Below are positions 8,228 to 16,084 of a DNA stretch of 64,000 bases, piece by piece. Every line of letters starts with the position of its first letter. Positions within the stretch are counted from its first letter, which is position 1. A program made the position numbers and the translations under genes. This DNA comes from Catenuloplanes niger (lineage in GTDB: Bacteria > Actinomycetota > Actinomycetes > Mycobacteriales > Micromonosporaceae), in assembly GCF_031458255.1 (NCBI RefSeq), contig NZ_JAVDYC010000001.1:5527001-5591000 (forward strand), read 5' to 3'. The notes under the pieces were generated by a model. That model saw nothing but the letters and a program-made list of their open reading frames with translations, had not been told where the DNA came from and made no database searches.

Positions 8228-9940
8228 TTGAACACCATCGGAGTGGTCGGCCTCGGCACGATGGGTGCCGGCATCGTCGAGGTCTTCGCCCGGAACGGCC
8301 TGGACGTCGTGGCGGTGGAGATCGGCGAGGCCGCGCTGGAGCGGGGCCGGGGCATCCTGACCGGCTCGACCGACCGGGCCGTGGCGCGCGGGAAGCTCGC
8401 GCCGGCCGACCGGGACGCGCTGCTCGGCCGGGTGCGCTTCGAGGTCGGGACGGACGCGCTGCGCGACGCCGACCTGGTGATCGAGGCGGTGCCGGAACGG
8501 CTGGACCTCAAGCGATCGGTCTTCGCGGAGCTGGACCGGGTCTGCAAGCCGTCCGCGGTCCTGGCCACCAACACGTCCTCGCTGCCGGTCACCGAGATCG
8601 CGGTCGGCACCGTCCGGCCGGACCGGGTGATCGGCATGCACTTCTTCAACCCGGCGCCGGTGATGAAGCTGGTCGAGGTGGTCCGGACCGTGGTCACCGC
8701 GGACGACGTGGTCGCGGACGTGGCGGCGCTCTGCACGCGGCTCGGCAAGCGCGGCGTGGTCATCGGCGACCGGGCCGGGTTCATCGCGAACGCGCTGCTC
8801 TTCGGCTACCTGAACCACGCGGTCACGCTGTACGGGAACGGGTACGTCTCGCGCGCGGACCTGGACACGGCGATGCGCGTGGGCTGCGGGTTGCCGATGG
8901 GCCCGCTGGCGCTGCTCGACCTGATCGGGCTGGACGTCGCCGCCGAGATCCTGGACACGATGTACCGCCGCGGTGGCCGGGACCGCCGCCACGCCCCGGC
9001 ACCGCTGATCACGCAGCTGGTGACCGCCGGCTTCCTGGGCCGGAAGTCCGGGCGCGGCTTCTACACGTACGAGCAGCCGGGCTCCGCGAAGGTCCGCGCC
9101 GACGACGCCGGGCCGGACCCGGACGGCGACGCGGCGGCGGTGCGCACGATCGGCGTCGTCGGCGCGGGCGCACCGGCGGCCGGGCTCGTCGAGGCGTTCG
9201 CCACGGCGGGCTTCGCCGTCGTCGCGGTCGCCGGCCACGACGCGGGGGACGCGGACCGCGCGGAGCCGCCCACCTCGCTCCCGGCGGAGGGGCCAGTGGC
9301 GGACGGACCGGCGGCGGACGGGCGTGGCCGGGTCACCGTCGCGTCCGGTCTGGACCGGCTCGCCGAGGTGGACCTCGTGGTGGAGGCCGTCGACGGGGAC
9401 CTCGCCGCGAAGAAGGCGCTCCTCGCGGAGCTGGACGCGGTCTGCGGACCCGGCACCGTCCTGGTCACCACCGTGTCCTCGCTGCCGGTGCTCGAGATCG
9501 CGATGGCCACCCGGCGCCCGGCGGACGTGGCCGGCCTGCACCTCACCGGCCCGGAGCTGGCCGAGCTCGTGCACACGATCCGCACCTCGCCGGGGACGCG
9601 GGCGACGGTTCGCGCCGTGCTGCGGCGGCTGGGCCGGACCGTGGTGTCCAGTCCGGACCGCGCCGGTCTCGTGGTGCGCGCGCTGCTCTTCCCGTATCTG
9701 AACGACGCGGTCCGCATGCTGGAGGCCGGTTACTCCACCGCGGCCGACATCGACGCGGCGATGACGCTCGGCTGCGGCTACCCGGCCGGTCCGTTCGAGA
9801 TGCTCGACGCGATCGGGCCGGACACGGTGCTGGCGACGCTGCGCGCGCTCTACCGGGAGTCACGCGAACCGGGCCTCGCACCGGCGCCGCTGCTGGAGCG
9901 GATGGTGGTGGCGGGGCGGGGCTTCCGCACCGTCAACTAG
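8228..9940 (+). CDS. 3-hydroxyacyl-CoA dehydrogenase with degenerate second copy of the domain
   Basis: The 570-residue protein is an internal tandem duplication. Residues 1-290 are a complete 3-hydroxybutyryl-CoA dehydrogenase: NAD site GVVGLGTMGAG, EAVPE, TNTSSLP with the catalytic Ser, GMHFFNPAPVMKLVEV with the catalytic His, and the helical C-domain (DRAGFIANALL, MGPLALLDLIGLD). Residues about 302-570 repeat the pattern but have lost key parts: GVVGAGAPAAG in place of GxGxxG, and GLHLTGPELAELVHT in place of HFFNP. The second half is probably structural. Start TTG 8228 is chosen from AGGAGG (8213-8218) upstream and because the Rossmann strand follows directly. It acts in beta-oxidation or butyryl/ethylmalonyl-CoA metabolism. 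Confidence 0.88.
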   Translation: MNTIGVVGLGTMGAGIVEVFARNGLDVVAVEIGEAALERGRGILTGSTDRAVARGKLAPADRDALLGRVRFEVGTDALRDADLVIEAVPERLDLKRSVFAELDRVCKPSAVLATNTSSLPVTEIAVGTVRPDRVIGMHFFNPAPVMKLVEVVRTVVTADDVVADVAALCTRLGKRGVVIGDRAGFIANALLFGYLNHAVTLYGNGYVSRADLDTAMRVGCGLPMGPLALLDLIGLDVAAEILDTMYRRGGRDRRHAPAPLITQLVTAGFLGRKSGRGFYTYEQPGSAKVRADDAGPDPDGDAAAVRTIGVVGAGAPAAGLVEAFATAGFAVVAVAGHDAGDADRAEPPTSLPAEGPVADGPAADGRGRVTVASGLDRLAEVDLVVEAVDGDLAAKKALLAELDAVCGPGTVLVTTVSSLPVLEIAMATRRPADVAGLHLTGPELAELVHTIRTSPGTRATVRAVLRRLGRTVVSSPDRAGLVVRALLFPYLNDAVRMLEAGYSTAADIDAAMTLGCGYPAGPFEMLDAIGPDTVLATLRALYRESREPGLAPAPLLERMVVAGRGFRTVN

Positions 9941-9978
9941 GGGTTGACGCTCCGGCTAGCGTCAACCTATGGTTGACG
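9931..9978 (+). promoter_or_regulatory. Promoter with two tandem palindromic operators (Clp_N regulator gene)
   Basis: Two 19-bp palindromes of the form CGTCAAC-N5-GTTGACG lie at 9931-9949 and 9960-9978, centres 29 bp apart. The first covers the -35 box TTGACG (9944-9949) and overlaps the stop codon of the preceding gene. The second covers the -10 box TATGGT (9968-9973), which is 18 bp from the -35 and 6 nt from the ATG at 9980. The inner arms also form a perfect 10-bp inverted repeat (9942-9951 / 9958-9967). The geometry is that of a tightly repressed, probably autoregulated, leaderless promoter. Confidence 0.75.
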
Positions 9979-9979
9979 A

Positions 9980-10696
9980 ATGGCTACCGAACCCGTCATC
10001 CGGCTCGATGACCTCATCGAGCACGTCAAGAGTCAGCATCCGAACGGTGATCACCTGACCCGGGTCTCCGACGCGATCCTGGTCGGCGAGCACCTCGGCG
10101 ACCTCTCCGACCACCTGGTCGGTCACTTCGTCGACCAGGCCCGGCGGTCCGGCGCGAGCTGGGCCGAGATCGGCCGCAGCCTGGGCGTCAGCAAGCAGGC
10201 CGTGCAGAAGCGCTTCGTCGGCGACCCGGCCGGGCTGGTCGACGAGAGCCGGTTCAGCCGGTTCACGCACCGGGCCAAGGTCGTCATGGAGCAGACGGTC
10301 AAGGCCGCGCGCGCGGCCGGCAACGACGTGGTGCGCACCGAGCACCTCGTCCTCGGCCTGCTCGACGAGCCGAACTCGCTCGCCGCGATGGCCATCCAGG
10401 ACCAGGGCGTGTCGCTCGCGGACGTCCAGGTCGCGGTCGCCGGCGTGCTGCCGCCGCGGGTCGAGGGTGAGCTGCCGCCGCACCTGCCGTTCTCGGCCGG
10501 GGCGAAGAAGCTGCTCGACCTGATCGTCCGGGAGGCTCTGCGGCTCGGCCACAACTACGTCGGCACCGAGCACATGCTGCTGGCGCTGCTGGACGAGCAC
10601 GAGGACGCGGGCGGCGCGGCACTGCGCGGCCTCGGCCTCACCAAGGAGCGCGCGGAGACCTGGATCGTCGCCACGCTCGACACCCTGAAGAAGTAG
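9980..10696 (+). CDS. Clp N-terminal-domain protein with helix-turn-helix; probable transcription regulator
   Basis: In this 238-residue protein, residues 1-80 contain a helix-turn-helix segment (SWAEIGRSLGVSKQAVQKRF, about 54-73). The rest consists of two ClpA/ClpC N-terminal repeats (RFTHRAKVVMEQTVKAAR, VRTEHLVLGLLDEP; then FSAGAKKLLDLIVREALR, YVGTEHMLLALLDE). There is no AAA+ ATPase, so it is not a chaperone. Actinobacteria use such Clp_N/HTH proteins as regulators, and the Clp_N part may sense misfolded or arginine-phosphorylated protein (inference). It is expressed from a leaderless promoter overlain by two palindromes, which it may bind itself. Confidence 0.8.
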   Translation: MATEPVIRLDDLIEHVKSQHPNGDHLTRVSDAILVGEHLGDLSDHLVGHFVDQARRSGASWAEIGRSLGVSKQAVQKRFVGDPAGLVDESRFSRFTHRAKVVMEQTVKAARAAGNDVVRTEHLVLGLLDEPNSLAAMAIQDQGVSLADVQVAVAGVLPPRVEGELPPHLPFSAGAKKLLDLIVREALRLGHNYVGTEHMLLALLDEHEDAGGAALRGLGLTKERAETWIVATLDTLKK

Positions 10697-10748
10697 GCGA
10701 GCGGTCCGGGACGTGGTGGAAGACGCCCCGGACCCGCCGTCGCCTACT
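10692..10748. terminator. Bidirectional terminator overlapping both stop codons
   Basis: A long imperfect hairpin has an outer 9-bp stem AGTAGGCGA / TCGCCTACT and an inner 7-bp stem GTCCGGG / CCCGGAC. The outer arms contain the stop codons of the convergent Clp_N gene and permease gene. Confidence 0.6.
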
Positions 10749-12894
10749 CGTCCGCCAGGGCCGCGACCGGCGCGACGCGAGCCGCGCGTCGTGCCGGGAG
10801 CGCGGCCGCGAGCAGCCCGATGACCGCGGCCACCAGCACCACCAGACCGATCCGGGGGTACGGCAGGGAGACCTCGGCCCAGGCGTGCGGGATCGACGCG
10901 TAGACGCCGGCCACCCCGAACCCGATGCCCAGCGCCACCCCGGCCACGGCCCCGATCAGCGCCAGCGTCATCCCCTCGGCCAGCAGGCTCGCGCGCAGCT
11001 GACGCCGGCTCAGTCCGAGCGCCCGGAGCAGCCCGAACTCGCGGGTCCGCTCCAGCACCGAGAGCGTGAGCGTGTTCGTGATCCCGGCGACCGAGATCAG
11101 CACCGAGAAGATCACCAGCACGCCGACCACGGCGAGCAGCGTGTCCACGGTCCGGTTGATCTGCTCGGCCCGGCTCCGCACGTCGGTGACCACGGCCAGC
11201 GGCACGGTGTCGGTCACGGACGCGACCGCGCGGCGCGCCGCCGCCGCGGTCACGTCGTCCTCGGTGAACACCCACAGCTCCGCGCGCCGCTCCACGCGCT
11301 GCACCTCGGGCAGCGCGACCAACCGCGCGGCCAGGTCCGCCGGGAGCCGCTGCCCGTCCGGCGCGGCCACCACGAAGTCGGTCGGGAACCGGCGCTGCAG
11401 TTCCGCCGCGGAGCTGGTGGCCAGCGACTGCGCGCCGACCAGGAACGTGGTCACCACCGTGATGCCGACGGTCAGCGCCAGCGCGGTCGCGGCCGCCCGG
11501 CGCGGCTGCCGCTCACCGGACCGCGCCGCCAGCCGCCCGCCGGAGCCGAAGACCAGCAGCGCCGGCCGGACCGCGAGCCGCCAGGCTGGCACGACCAGCA
11601 CCGGGCCGAGCGCGACCAGCGCCAGCATGGCCGGGAGCGCGCCCGCGGCGGCCAGCACCACGGTGTTGCCGACCGCGCCGGCGCCCACCATCGCGGCCGA
11701 GACCAGCGCGAGCAGCGTGCCGGCCAGCACGCGGCGGCGCGACGCGGCGGCCTCGACCGGTGCGTCCGGGCGGCGCAGCGCCGCGATCGGGGCGAGCCGG
11801 GTCGCGCTCCGGGCCGGCCCGACCGCGGCCAGCACGGTCACGCCGACACCGGTCAGCGCGCCGAGCAGCACGGTCTGCGGCGTCACCTGCATGGGCGCGG
11901 TCATCCGGCCGTTGCCGAGCGACTCGAGCCCGGTGGCGCCGAACTGCCCGGCCAGCAGGCCGAGCCCGAAGCCGGCCACGGACGCGAACCCGCCGACGAT
12001 CGCGGCCTCGGCCAGCACCAGCCGGAACAGCTGACCGCGCAGCGCACCGGCGAGCCGCAGCAGCGCCAGCTCGCGTTCCCGCTGGGCGACCAGGATGGCG
12101 AACGTGTTGTGGATGACCATCGCGGCGACCACCAGCGCCACCAGCGCGAAGCCGAGCAGGCCGGCGCGCATCATGGTCACGCTGCCGACCTGCGCGCCGG
12201 CCAGCCGGTCCGCGTACTCGGCACCGGTGCTCACCCGGGCACCGGGCAGCGCGGCCGCGACCGTGTCCGCGATCGTGCGCTGGTCCGCGCCGGCGACCCG
12301 GATCGCGCCCCAGCCGGACACCCCGGTCGCGGCGCGGAAGTCCGCGGGCGGCAGGAAGACGGTGAAGTAGGGGACGCCCTCGGCGAGCGCGCTGATCCGT
12401 ACCGGATGCGGGTTCCGCCGGTTCGCGACGAGCGTCAGCGAGTCACCGGGCGACCAGCCACGCTCCGCCGCGGTGGCCGCGTCGACCACGGCCTCGCCCG
12501 GCCCGGGGAACGTGCCCGCGGTCAGGCGCAGCGCGGCCAGCTCCGGCCGCTCGGGCAGCGCCCGGATCATGGTGGCGGTCGCGCCGAGCACCGAGACCAC
12601 GCGGCCGTCCGGGCCCAGCACCGGCGACTCCGCGGCGGCCTCGCCGGCCGCGTCCGTCACGCCGGGCAGCGCGGCCACCCGGGCCAGATCGGCGTCGGAG
12701 AACCGGCCGTCGGCGACCGCGCGGGCGGCCACCGGTTCGGCGTCCCGGGCGGCGTCCCGGTAGAGGCTCGCGGTCATGGTGTCGGTCAGGATCAGCGTGC
12801 CGGTCACGAACGCGACCCCCAGCGCGACGGCGAGGGCGGTCAGCAGCAGCCGGGTCCGGCGGGCCCGCAGCCCGGAGAGGAGAACGTTTCGCAC
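10744..12894 (-). CDS. FtsX-like ABC transporter permease without an adjacent ATPase
   Basis: The 716-residue protein has an N-terminal membrane anchor (LRARRTRLLLTALAVALGVAF), a large MacB-type extracytoplasmic domain, and two FtsX units. Membrane helices lie near residues 240-370 and again near 590-705, separated by a second extracytoplasmic part. Such permeases couple with a MacB/LolD-like ATPase to move lipids or peptides or to signal across the membrane. In actinomycetes the ATPase gene is normally next to the permease; here the gene is preceded only by a two-component system, and no ATPase lies between 10.7 and 15 kb. GTG 12894 follows GGAAGG. Confidence 0.88.
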   Translation of the reverse strand: MRNVLLSGLRARRTRLLLTALAVALGVAFVTGTLILTDTMTASLYRDAARDAEPVAARAVADGRFSDADLARVAALPGVTDAAGEAAAESPVLGPDGRVVSVLGATATMIRALPERPELAALRLTAGTFPGPGEAVVDAATAAERGWSPGDSLTLVANRRNPHPVRISALAEGVPYFTVFLPPADFRAATGVSGWGAIRVAGADQRTIADTVAAALPGARVSTGAEYADRLAGAQVGSVTMMRAGLLGFALVALVVAAMVIHNTFAILVAQRERELALLRLAGALRGQLFRLVLAEAAIVGGFASVAGFGLGLLAGQFGATGLESLGNGRMTAPMQVTPQTVLLGALTGVGVTVLAAVGPARSATRLAPIAALRRPDAPVEAAASRRRVLAGTLLALVSAAMVGAGAVGNTVVLAAAGALPAMLALVALGPVLVVPAWRLAVRPALLVFGSGGRLAARSGERQPRRAAATALALTVGITVVTTFLVGAQSLATSSAAELQRRFPTDFVVAAPDGQRLPADLAARLVALPEVQRVERRAELWVFTEDDVTAAAARRAVASVTDTVPLAVVTDVRSRAEQINRTVDTLLAVVGVLVIFSVLISVAGITNTLTLSVLERTREFGLLRALGLSRRQLRASLLAEGMTLALIGAVAGVALGIGFGVAGVYASIPHAWAEVSLPYPRIGLVVLVAAVIGLLAAALPARRAARVAPVAALADE

Positions 12895-12970
12895 GCCTTC
12901 CGACGCTATGGACGCGCGCCGCCGCGGTCGTCTGTCTCAGGTCGACCGCGCATCCTCCTCAGGTACACAT

Positions 12971-13618
12971 TCAGCGGACCAAGCCGTTCCGGTAGGCGTA
13001 GACGACGATCTGCACGCGGTCGCGCAGGTCCAGCTTGGTCAGGATCCGGCTGATGTGCGACTTGACCGTGGTCTCCGCGACGAACAGCTCACCGGCGATC
13101 TCCGCGTTCGACCGGCCGCGCGCCACCAGCAGCAGCACCTCGTGCTCCCGGTCGGTGAGCGCGTCCGCCGGGCCGGGGCCGGCGGAGTCGTCCGGCAGGT
13201 ACGGCGCGAATCGCTCCAGCAGCCGCCGGGTGGTCGACGGCGCCACCACGGAGTCGCCGGAGTGCACCACCCGGATCGCGGACAGCAGGTCCTCCGGCGG
13301 CGCGTCCTTGAGCAGGAACCCGGACGCGCCGGCCCGGATCGCGGCGAACGCGTACTCGTCCAGGTCGAACGTGGTCAGCACCAGCACCCGCGGCGGGTCC
13401 GGCAGCGCGCGGATCCGGCGGCACGCGGTCACGCCGTCCACGGTGGGCATGCGCACGTCCATCAGCACCACGTCCACCCGGTGCGCGCTGACCGCCTCGA
13501 TCGCCTCGCCGCCGTCGCCGGCCTCGGCCACCACGGTCAGGTCCGGCTGCGTCTGCAACAGCATGCGGAACCCGGTGCGGACCAGTCGCTGGTCGTCCAC
13601 CAGCAGGACCCGGATCAT
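12971..13618 (-). CDS. NarL/FixJ-family response regulator
   Basis: The 215-residue protein has a receiver domain with acidic pocket VDD (8-9), phosphoacceptor Asp54 in VLMDVRMP and a conserved Lys near residue 103. It is followed by a LuxR-type helix-turn-helix (LTDREHEVLLLVARGRSNAEIA, then ETTVKSHISRILTKL, about 152-200). Its ATG overlaps the TGA of the kinase gene (ATGA), so the pair is translationally coupled. The permease gene begins 76 bp downstream on the same strand and is the obvious candidate target. Confidence 0.93.
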   Translation of the reverse strand: MIRVLLVDDQRLVRTGFRMLLQTQPDLTVVAEAGDGGEAIEAVSAHRVDVVLMDVRMPTVDGVTACRRIRALPDPPRVLVLTTFDLDEYAFAAIRAGASGFLLKDAPPEDLLSAIRVVHSGDSVVAPSTTRRLLERFAPYLPDDSAGPGPADALTDREHEVLLLVARGRSNAEIAGELFVAETTVKSHISRILTKLDLRDRVQIVVYAYRNGLVR

Positions 13619-14895
13619 GCGCTCTCCTTGGTGAACGGCAGTTCCGCCCGGACCCGGAAGCCGCGCTCCGGCCCGGGCCCGGTCTCCAGACGGCCACCGG
13701 CCGCGCCGACCCGCTCCCGCATGCCGACGATCCCGTGGCCGCCGGCGCCGCCGGCCGGCCCCGCGCCGGTGTCCGTCACCTCGACGATCAGTGCGGTCCG
13801 GCGCCAGGCCAGCGTCACGGCCGCGGTCGTGCCGGGCCCGCCGTGCTTGAGCGCGTTGGTCAGCGCCTCCTGCACCACGCGGTACGCGGTCAGGCCCAGC
13901 CCCGCCGGGACCGGCCGTTCCCGCCCGGTGACCCGCAGCGTCGCCGGCAACGCCGCGCCGGCGACCAGCGCCGCGATCTCCGCCACGCCCGGCTGCGGCG
14001 CCGGGCCGTCCCCGGGACCACCGCGCCGCCCGCCGGCACCGCCCGGCCCGGCATCACCGCGGAGCCCGTCGTCGCCACGCGGCCCGGCGGTGCCGGGCGG
14101 TCCGGCGGTGCCGGGCAGCGCGTCGTCGCTGCGCAGGACGCCGAGCAGGCCGCGGAGCTCGGTCAGCGCCTCCCGGCCGGTCGCCGAGATCGTGCCCAGC
14201 GCCTCGCGGGCCAGGTCCGGCGCGGAGTCCAGCGCGTACCGGGCGCCGTCCGCCTGCACCACGATCACCGAGACGTGGTGCGCCACCACGTCGTGCAGCT
14301 CGCGGGCGATCCGGGCCCGCTCCTCCGCGACCGCGGCCCGGTCCAGCGCGCGGCGTTCCCGCTCCAGCCGGTCCGCGCGCTCGGCCAGCTGCTGGTACCA
14401 GCGGCGGCGGCTGCGGGTGGCGTCGCCCCAGATCCAGCCGACCGCGAGCGGCGCCGCGTAGACCGTCCAGAGCACCGCCACGCCGCCGGCCGTCAGCGCG
14501 ACCGTGGCCTGGTCGCTGGTGGCCAGCCGGGCCACCACGAGCACCGGCGCGACCGCGATCCAGAACGGGCCGGACCAGCGGGCCCAGCCCGGCCCGTCGG
14601 CCGCGACCGAGTAGAGCGCCATCGGCATGGCCAGGTAGACGGGCAGGAACACGACCGTGTCCGAGACCGCGACCAGCGTCAGCCCGGCCGCCAGCACCAG
14701 CAGGTAGGCCGCGCCGGGCCGGCGGTGCCGCAGCACCATGCCGGCCACCAGCGCGAGCACCACCGGCCAGACCAGCACGCCGGCGAGACCGTCCGCGACC
14801 AGCGCGAACGGGATCGAGGCGACGCCGAGCGGCACGGCCACCAGCGCGGTCATGATCGAGGGGTGTCGCCGAAGCCACGCGTAGACCCGGTGCAC
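13615..14895 (-). CDS. NarL-type sensor histidine kinase with collagen-like linker
   Basis: The 426-residue protein has four to five N-terminal membrane segments (about 15-150), then the HisKA_3 box RIARELHDVVAHHVSV with the phosphoacceptor His, and a C-terminal HATPase domain (EALTNALKHG; GGHGIVGMRERVGA). Between the dimerisation helix and the ATPase lies an insertion of about 45 residues rich in Gly-x-y triplets (GPPGTAGPRGDDG and onward), unusual for this family. GTG 14895 has TACGCT (14902-14907) 6 nt upstream, so the transcript is probably leaderless. Its promoter overlaps the divergent promoter of the gene at 14933. The partner is the coupled response regulator. Confidence 0.92.
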   Translation of the reverse strand: MHRVYAWLRRHPSIMTALVAVPLGVASIPFALVADGLAGVLVWPVVLALVAGMVLRHRRPGAAYLLVLAAGLTLVAVSDTVVFLPVYLAMPMALYSVAADGPGWARWSGPFWIAVAPVLVVARLATSDQATVALTAGGVAVLWTVYAAPLAVGWIWGDATRSRRRWYQQLAERADRLERERRALDRAAVAEERARIARELHDVVAHHVSVIVVQADGARYALDSAPDLAREALGTISATGREALTELRGLLGVLRSDDALPGTAGPPGTAGPRGDDGLRGDAGPGGAGGRRGGPGDGPAPQPGVAEIAALVAGAALPATLRVTGRERPVPAGLGLTAYRVVQEALTNALKHGGPGTTAAVTLAWRRTALIVEVTDTGAGPAGGAGGHGIVGMRERVGAAGGRLETGPGPERGFRVRAELPFTKESA

Positions 14896-14901
14896 CAGGC
14901 G

Positions 14902-14925
14902 AGCGTACGTGCCCGCCCGTACCCT
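14902..14925. promoter_or_regulatory. Divergent leaderless promoters (-10 boxes)
   Basis: TACGCT (minus strand, 14907-14902) serves the kinase GTG at 14895 with a 6-nt gap. TACCCT (plus strand, 14920-14925) serves GTG 14933 with a 7-nt gap. The two start codons are only 37 bp apart, so both polymerases must share one control region. Confidence 0.6.
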
Positions 14926-14932
14926 TGATCCC

Positions 14933-15229
14933 GTGAGCCCGCGCCGTAACCACCGCCGTGCCGAGGGCGGTCCGGTCGACCGGGACCGCGCCCGTCAGGG
15001 TGTGCAGACCGTGCAGACGTGGAACGACGGCGAGTGGCTGGTCCGCGGCGTAGCGCCGACCAACGCGGTCAAGATCTATCGCTGCCCCGGCTGTCAGCAG
15101 ACCATTCCGCCGGGCGTGGCACACATCGTGGCCTGGCCGGCGGACGGGCGCGGCGATCTCACCGACCGCCGGCACTGGCACAGCGGTTGCTGGAAGGCAC
15201 GCGACCGGCGGCATCCGTCCGGTCGCTGA
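14933..15229 (+). CDS. Small conserved actinobacterial protein with a CxxC zinc-ribbon-like motif
   Basis: This 98-residue protein has a basic N-terminus (MSPRRNHRRAEGG), then YRCPGCQQTI at about residues 52-61 and DRRHWHSGCWKARDRR at the C-terminus; the Cys pair and the later His/Cys could bind zinc. Proteins with this layout are widespread in Streptomyces and Micromonosporaceae and are often labelled ATP/GTP-binding protein, although no P-loop is visible. The longer frame starting at 14909 is rejected because TACCCT (14920-14925) lies 7 nt before GTG 14933. The alpha/beta hydrolase follows 13 bp downstream and may be co-transcribed. Function unknown. Confidence 0.75.
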   Translation: MSPRRNHRRAEGGPVDRDRARQGVQTVQTWNDGEWLVRGVAPTNAVKIYRCPGCQQTIPPGVAHIVAWPADGRGDLTDRRHWHSGCWKARDRRHPSGR

Positions 15230-15242
15230 GAGGATTGCTGTC

Positions 15243-16046
15243 ATGGCCCCGATCCGCGCGAACTCGATCCTGCCGGCCCACCGGGAGGACATCGAACTGC
15301 ACACCGCCGACGGCCTCACGCTGGTCGGCGAGCTGGCCCGCCCGCTGGACCGCGAGCCGGTCGCCACGCTGGTCTGCCTGCACCCGCTGCCCACCCACGG
15401 CGGCATGATGGACAGTCACGTGTTCCGCAAGGCCGCGTGGCGGCTGCCCGCGCTGGCCGGCGTCGCGGTGCTGCGCTTCAACACGCGCGGCACCAGCAGC
15501 ACGCGCGGCACCAGCGAGGGCACGTTCGACAACGCGCGCGGCGAGCGCTACGACGTCGCGGCCGCGATCGAGTACGCCGAGTTCGCGGAGCTGCCCAACG
15601 TGTGGCTGCTCGGCTGGTCGTTCGGCACCGACCTGACGCTCAAGTTCGGCTGCGACCCGTCCGTGGCCGGCGCGATCCTGCTCTCCCCGCCGCTGCGCTT
15701 CTCCCAGCCCGACGACCTGCGCATCTGGGCGGAGACCGGCAAGCCGCTGACCGCGCTGGTCCCCGAGTTCGACGACTACCTGCGCCCGGCCGAGGCGGTC
15801 TCCCGGTTCGCGGCCGTCCCCCAGGCCGAGGTGATCGGGGTCGACGGGGCCAAGCACCTCTGGGTCGGCGACGCCGAGACCGTCCTCAACGAGGTCGTCA
15901 CCCGCGTCGCGCCCGGCGTGCCGGTCCCGCTCCCCACCGACTGGGACGGCCCGATGGAGTCCGGCGACTCCAGCGCGTACGCGGACCGTACGGTCGCCGC
16001 CTTCTCCGAGGTCCCGGTCACCGGCCCGGAGCAGCGCACCGCCTGA
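15243..16046 (+). CDS. Alpha/beta hydrolase
   Basis: The 267-residue protein has the core of a dienelactone-hydrolase-like alpha/beta hydrolase: VCLHPLPTHGGMM at the oxyanion region, LLGWSFGTD with the nucleophile Ser in GWSFG, and a likely catalytic His in GAKHLWVGD. A small in-frame duplication, TRGTSSTRGTS (about residues 81-91), is visible in the DNA as two copies of CACGCGCGGCACCAGC. ATG 15243 follows GAGAGGA. The physiological ester is unknown. It ends at a strong hairpin shared with the convergent glycosyltransferase. Confidence 0.85.
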   Translation: MAPIRANSILPAHREDIELHTADGLTLVGELARPLDREPVATLVCLHPLPTHGGMMDSHVFRKAAWRLPALAGVAVLRFNTRGTSSTRGTSEGTFDNARGERYDVAAAIEYAEFAELPNVWLLGWSFGTDLTLKFGCDPSVAGAILLSPPLRFSQPDDLRIWAETGKPLTALVPEFDDYLRPAEAVSRFAAVPQAEVIGVDGAKHLWVGDAETVLNEVVTRVAPGVPVPLPTDWDGPMESGDSSAYADRTVAAFSEVPVTGPEQRTA

Positions 16047-16049
16047 ACC

Positions 16050-16083
16050 CGTTCGCCCCTGAGCGCACGCTCGGGGGCGAACG
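16050..16083. terminator. Strong bidirectional terminator
   Basis: A 15-bp stem (one G-T pair) with a GCAC loop fills the gap between the convergent alpha/beta hydrolase and GT2 genes. It marks the left boundary of the polysaccharide locus. Confidence 0.75.
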
Positions 16084-16084
16084 G

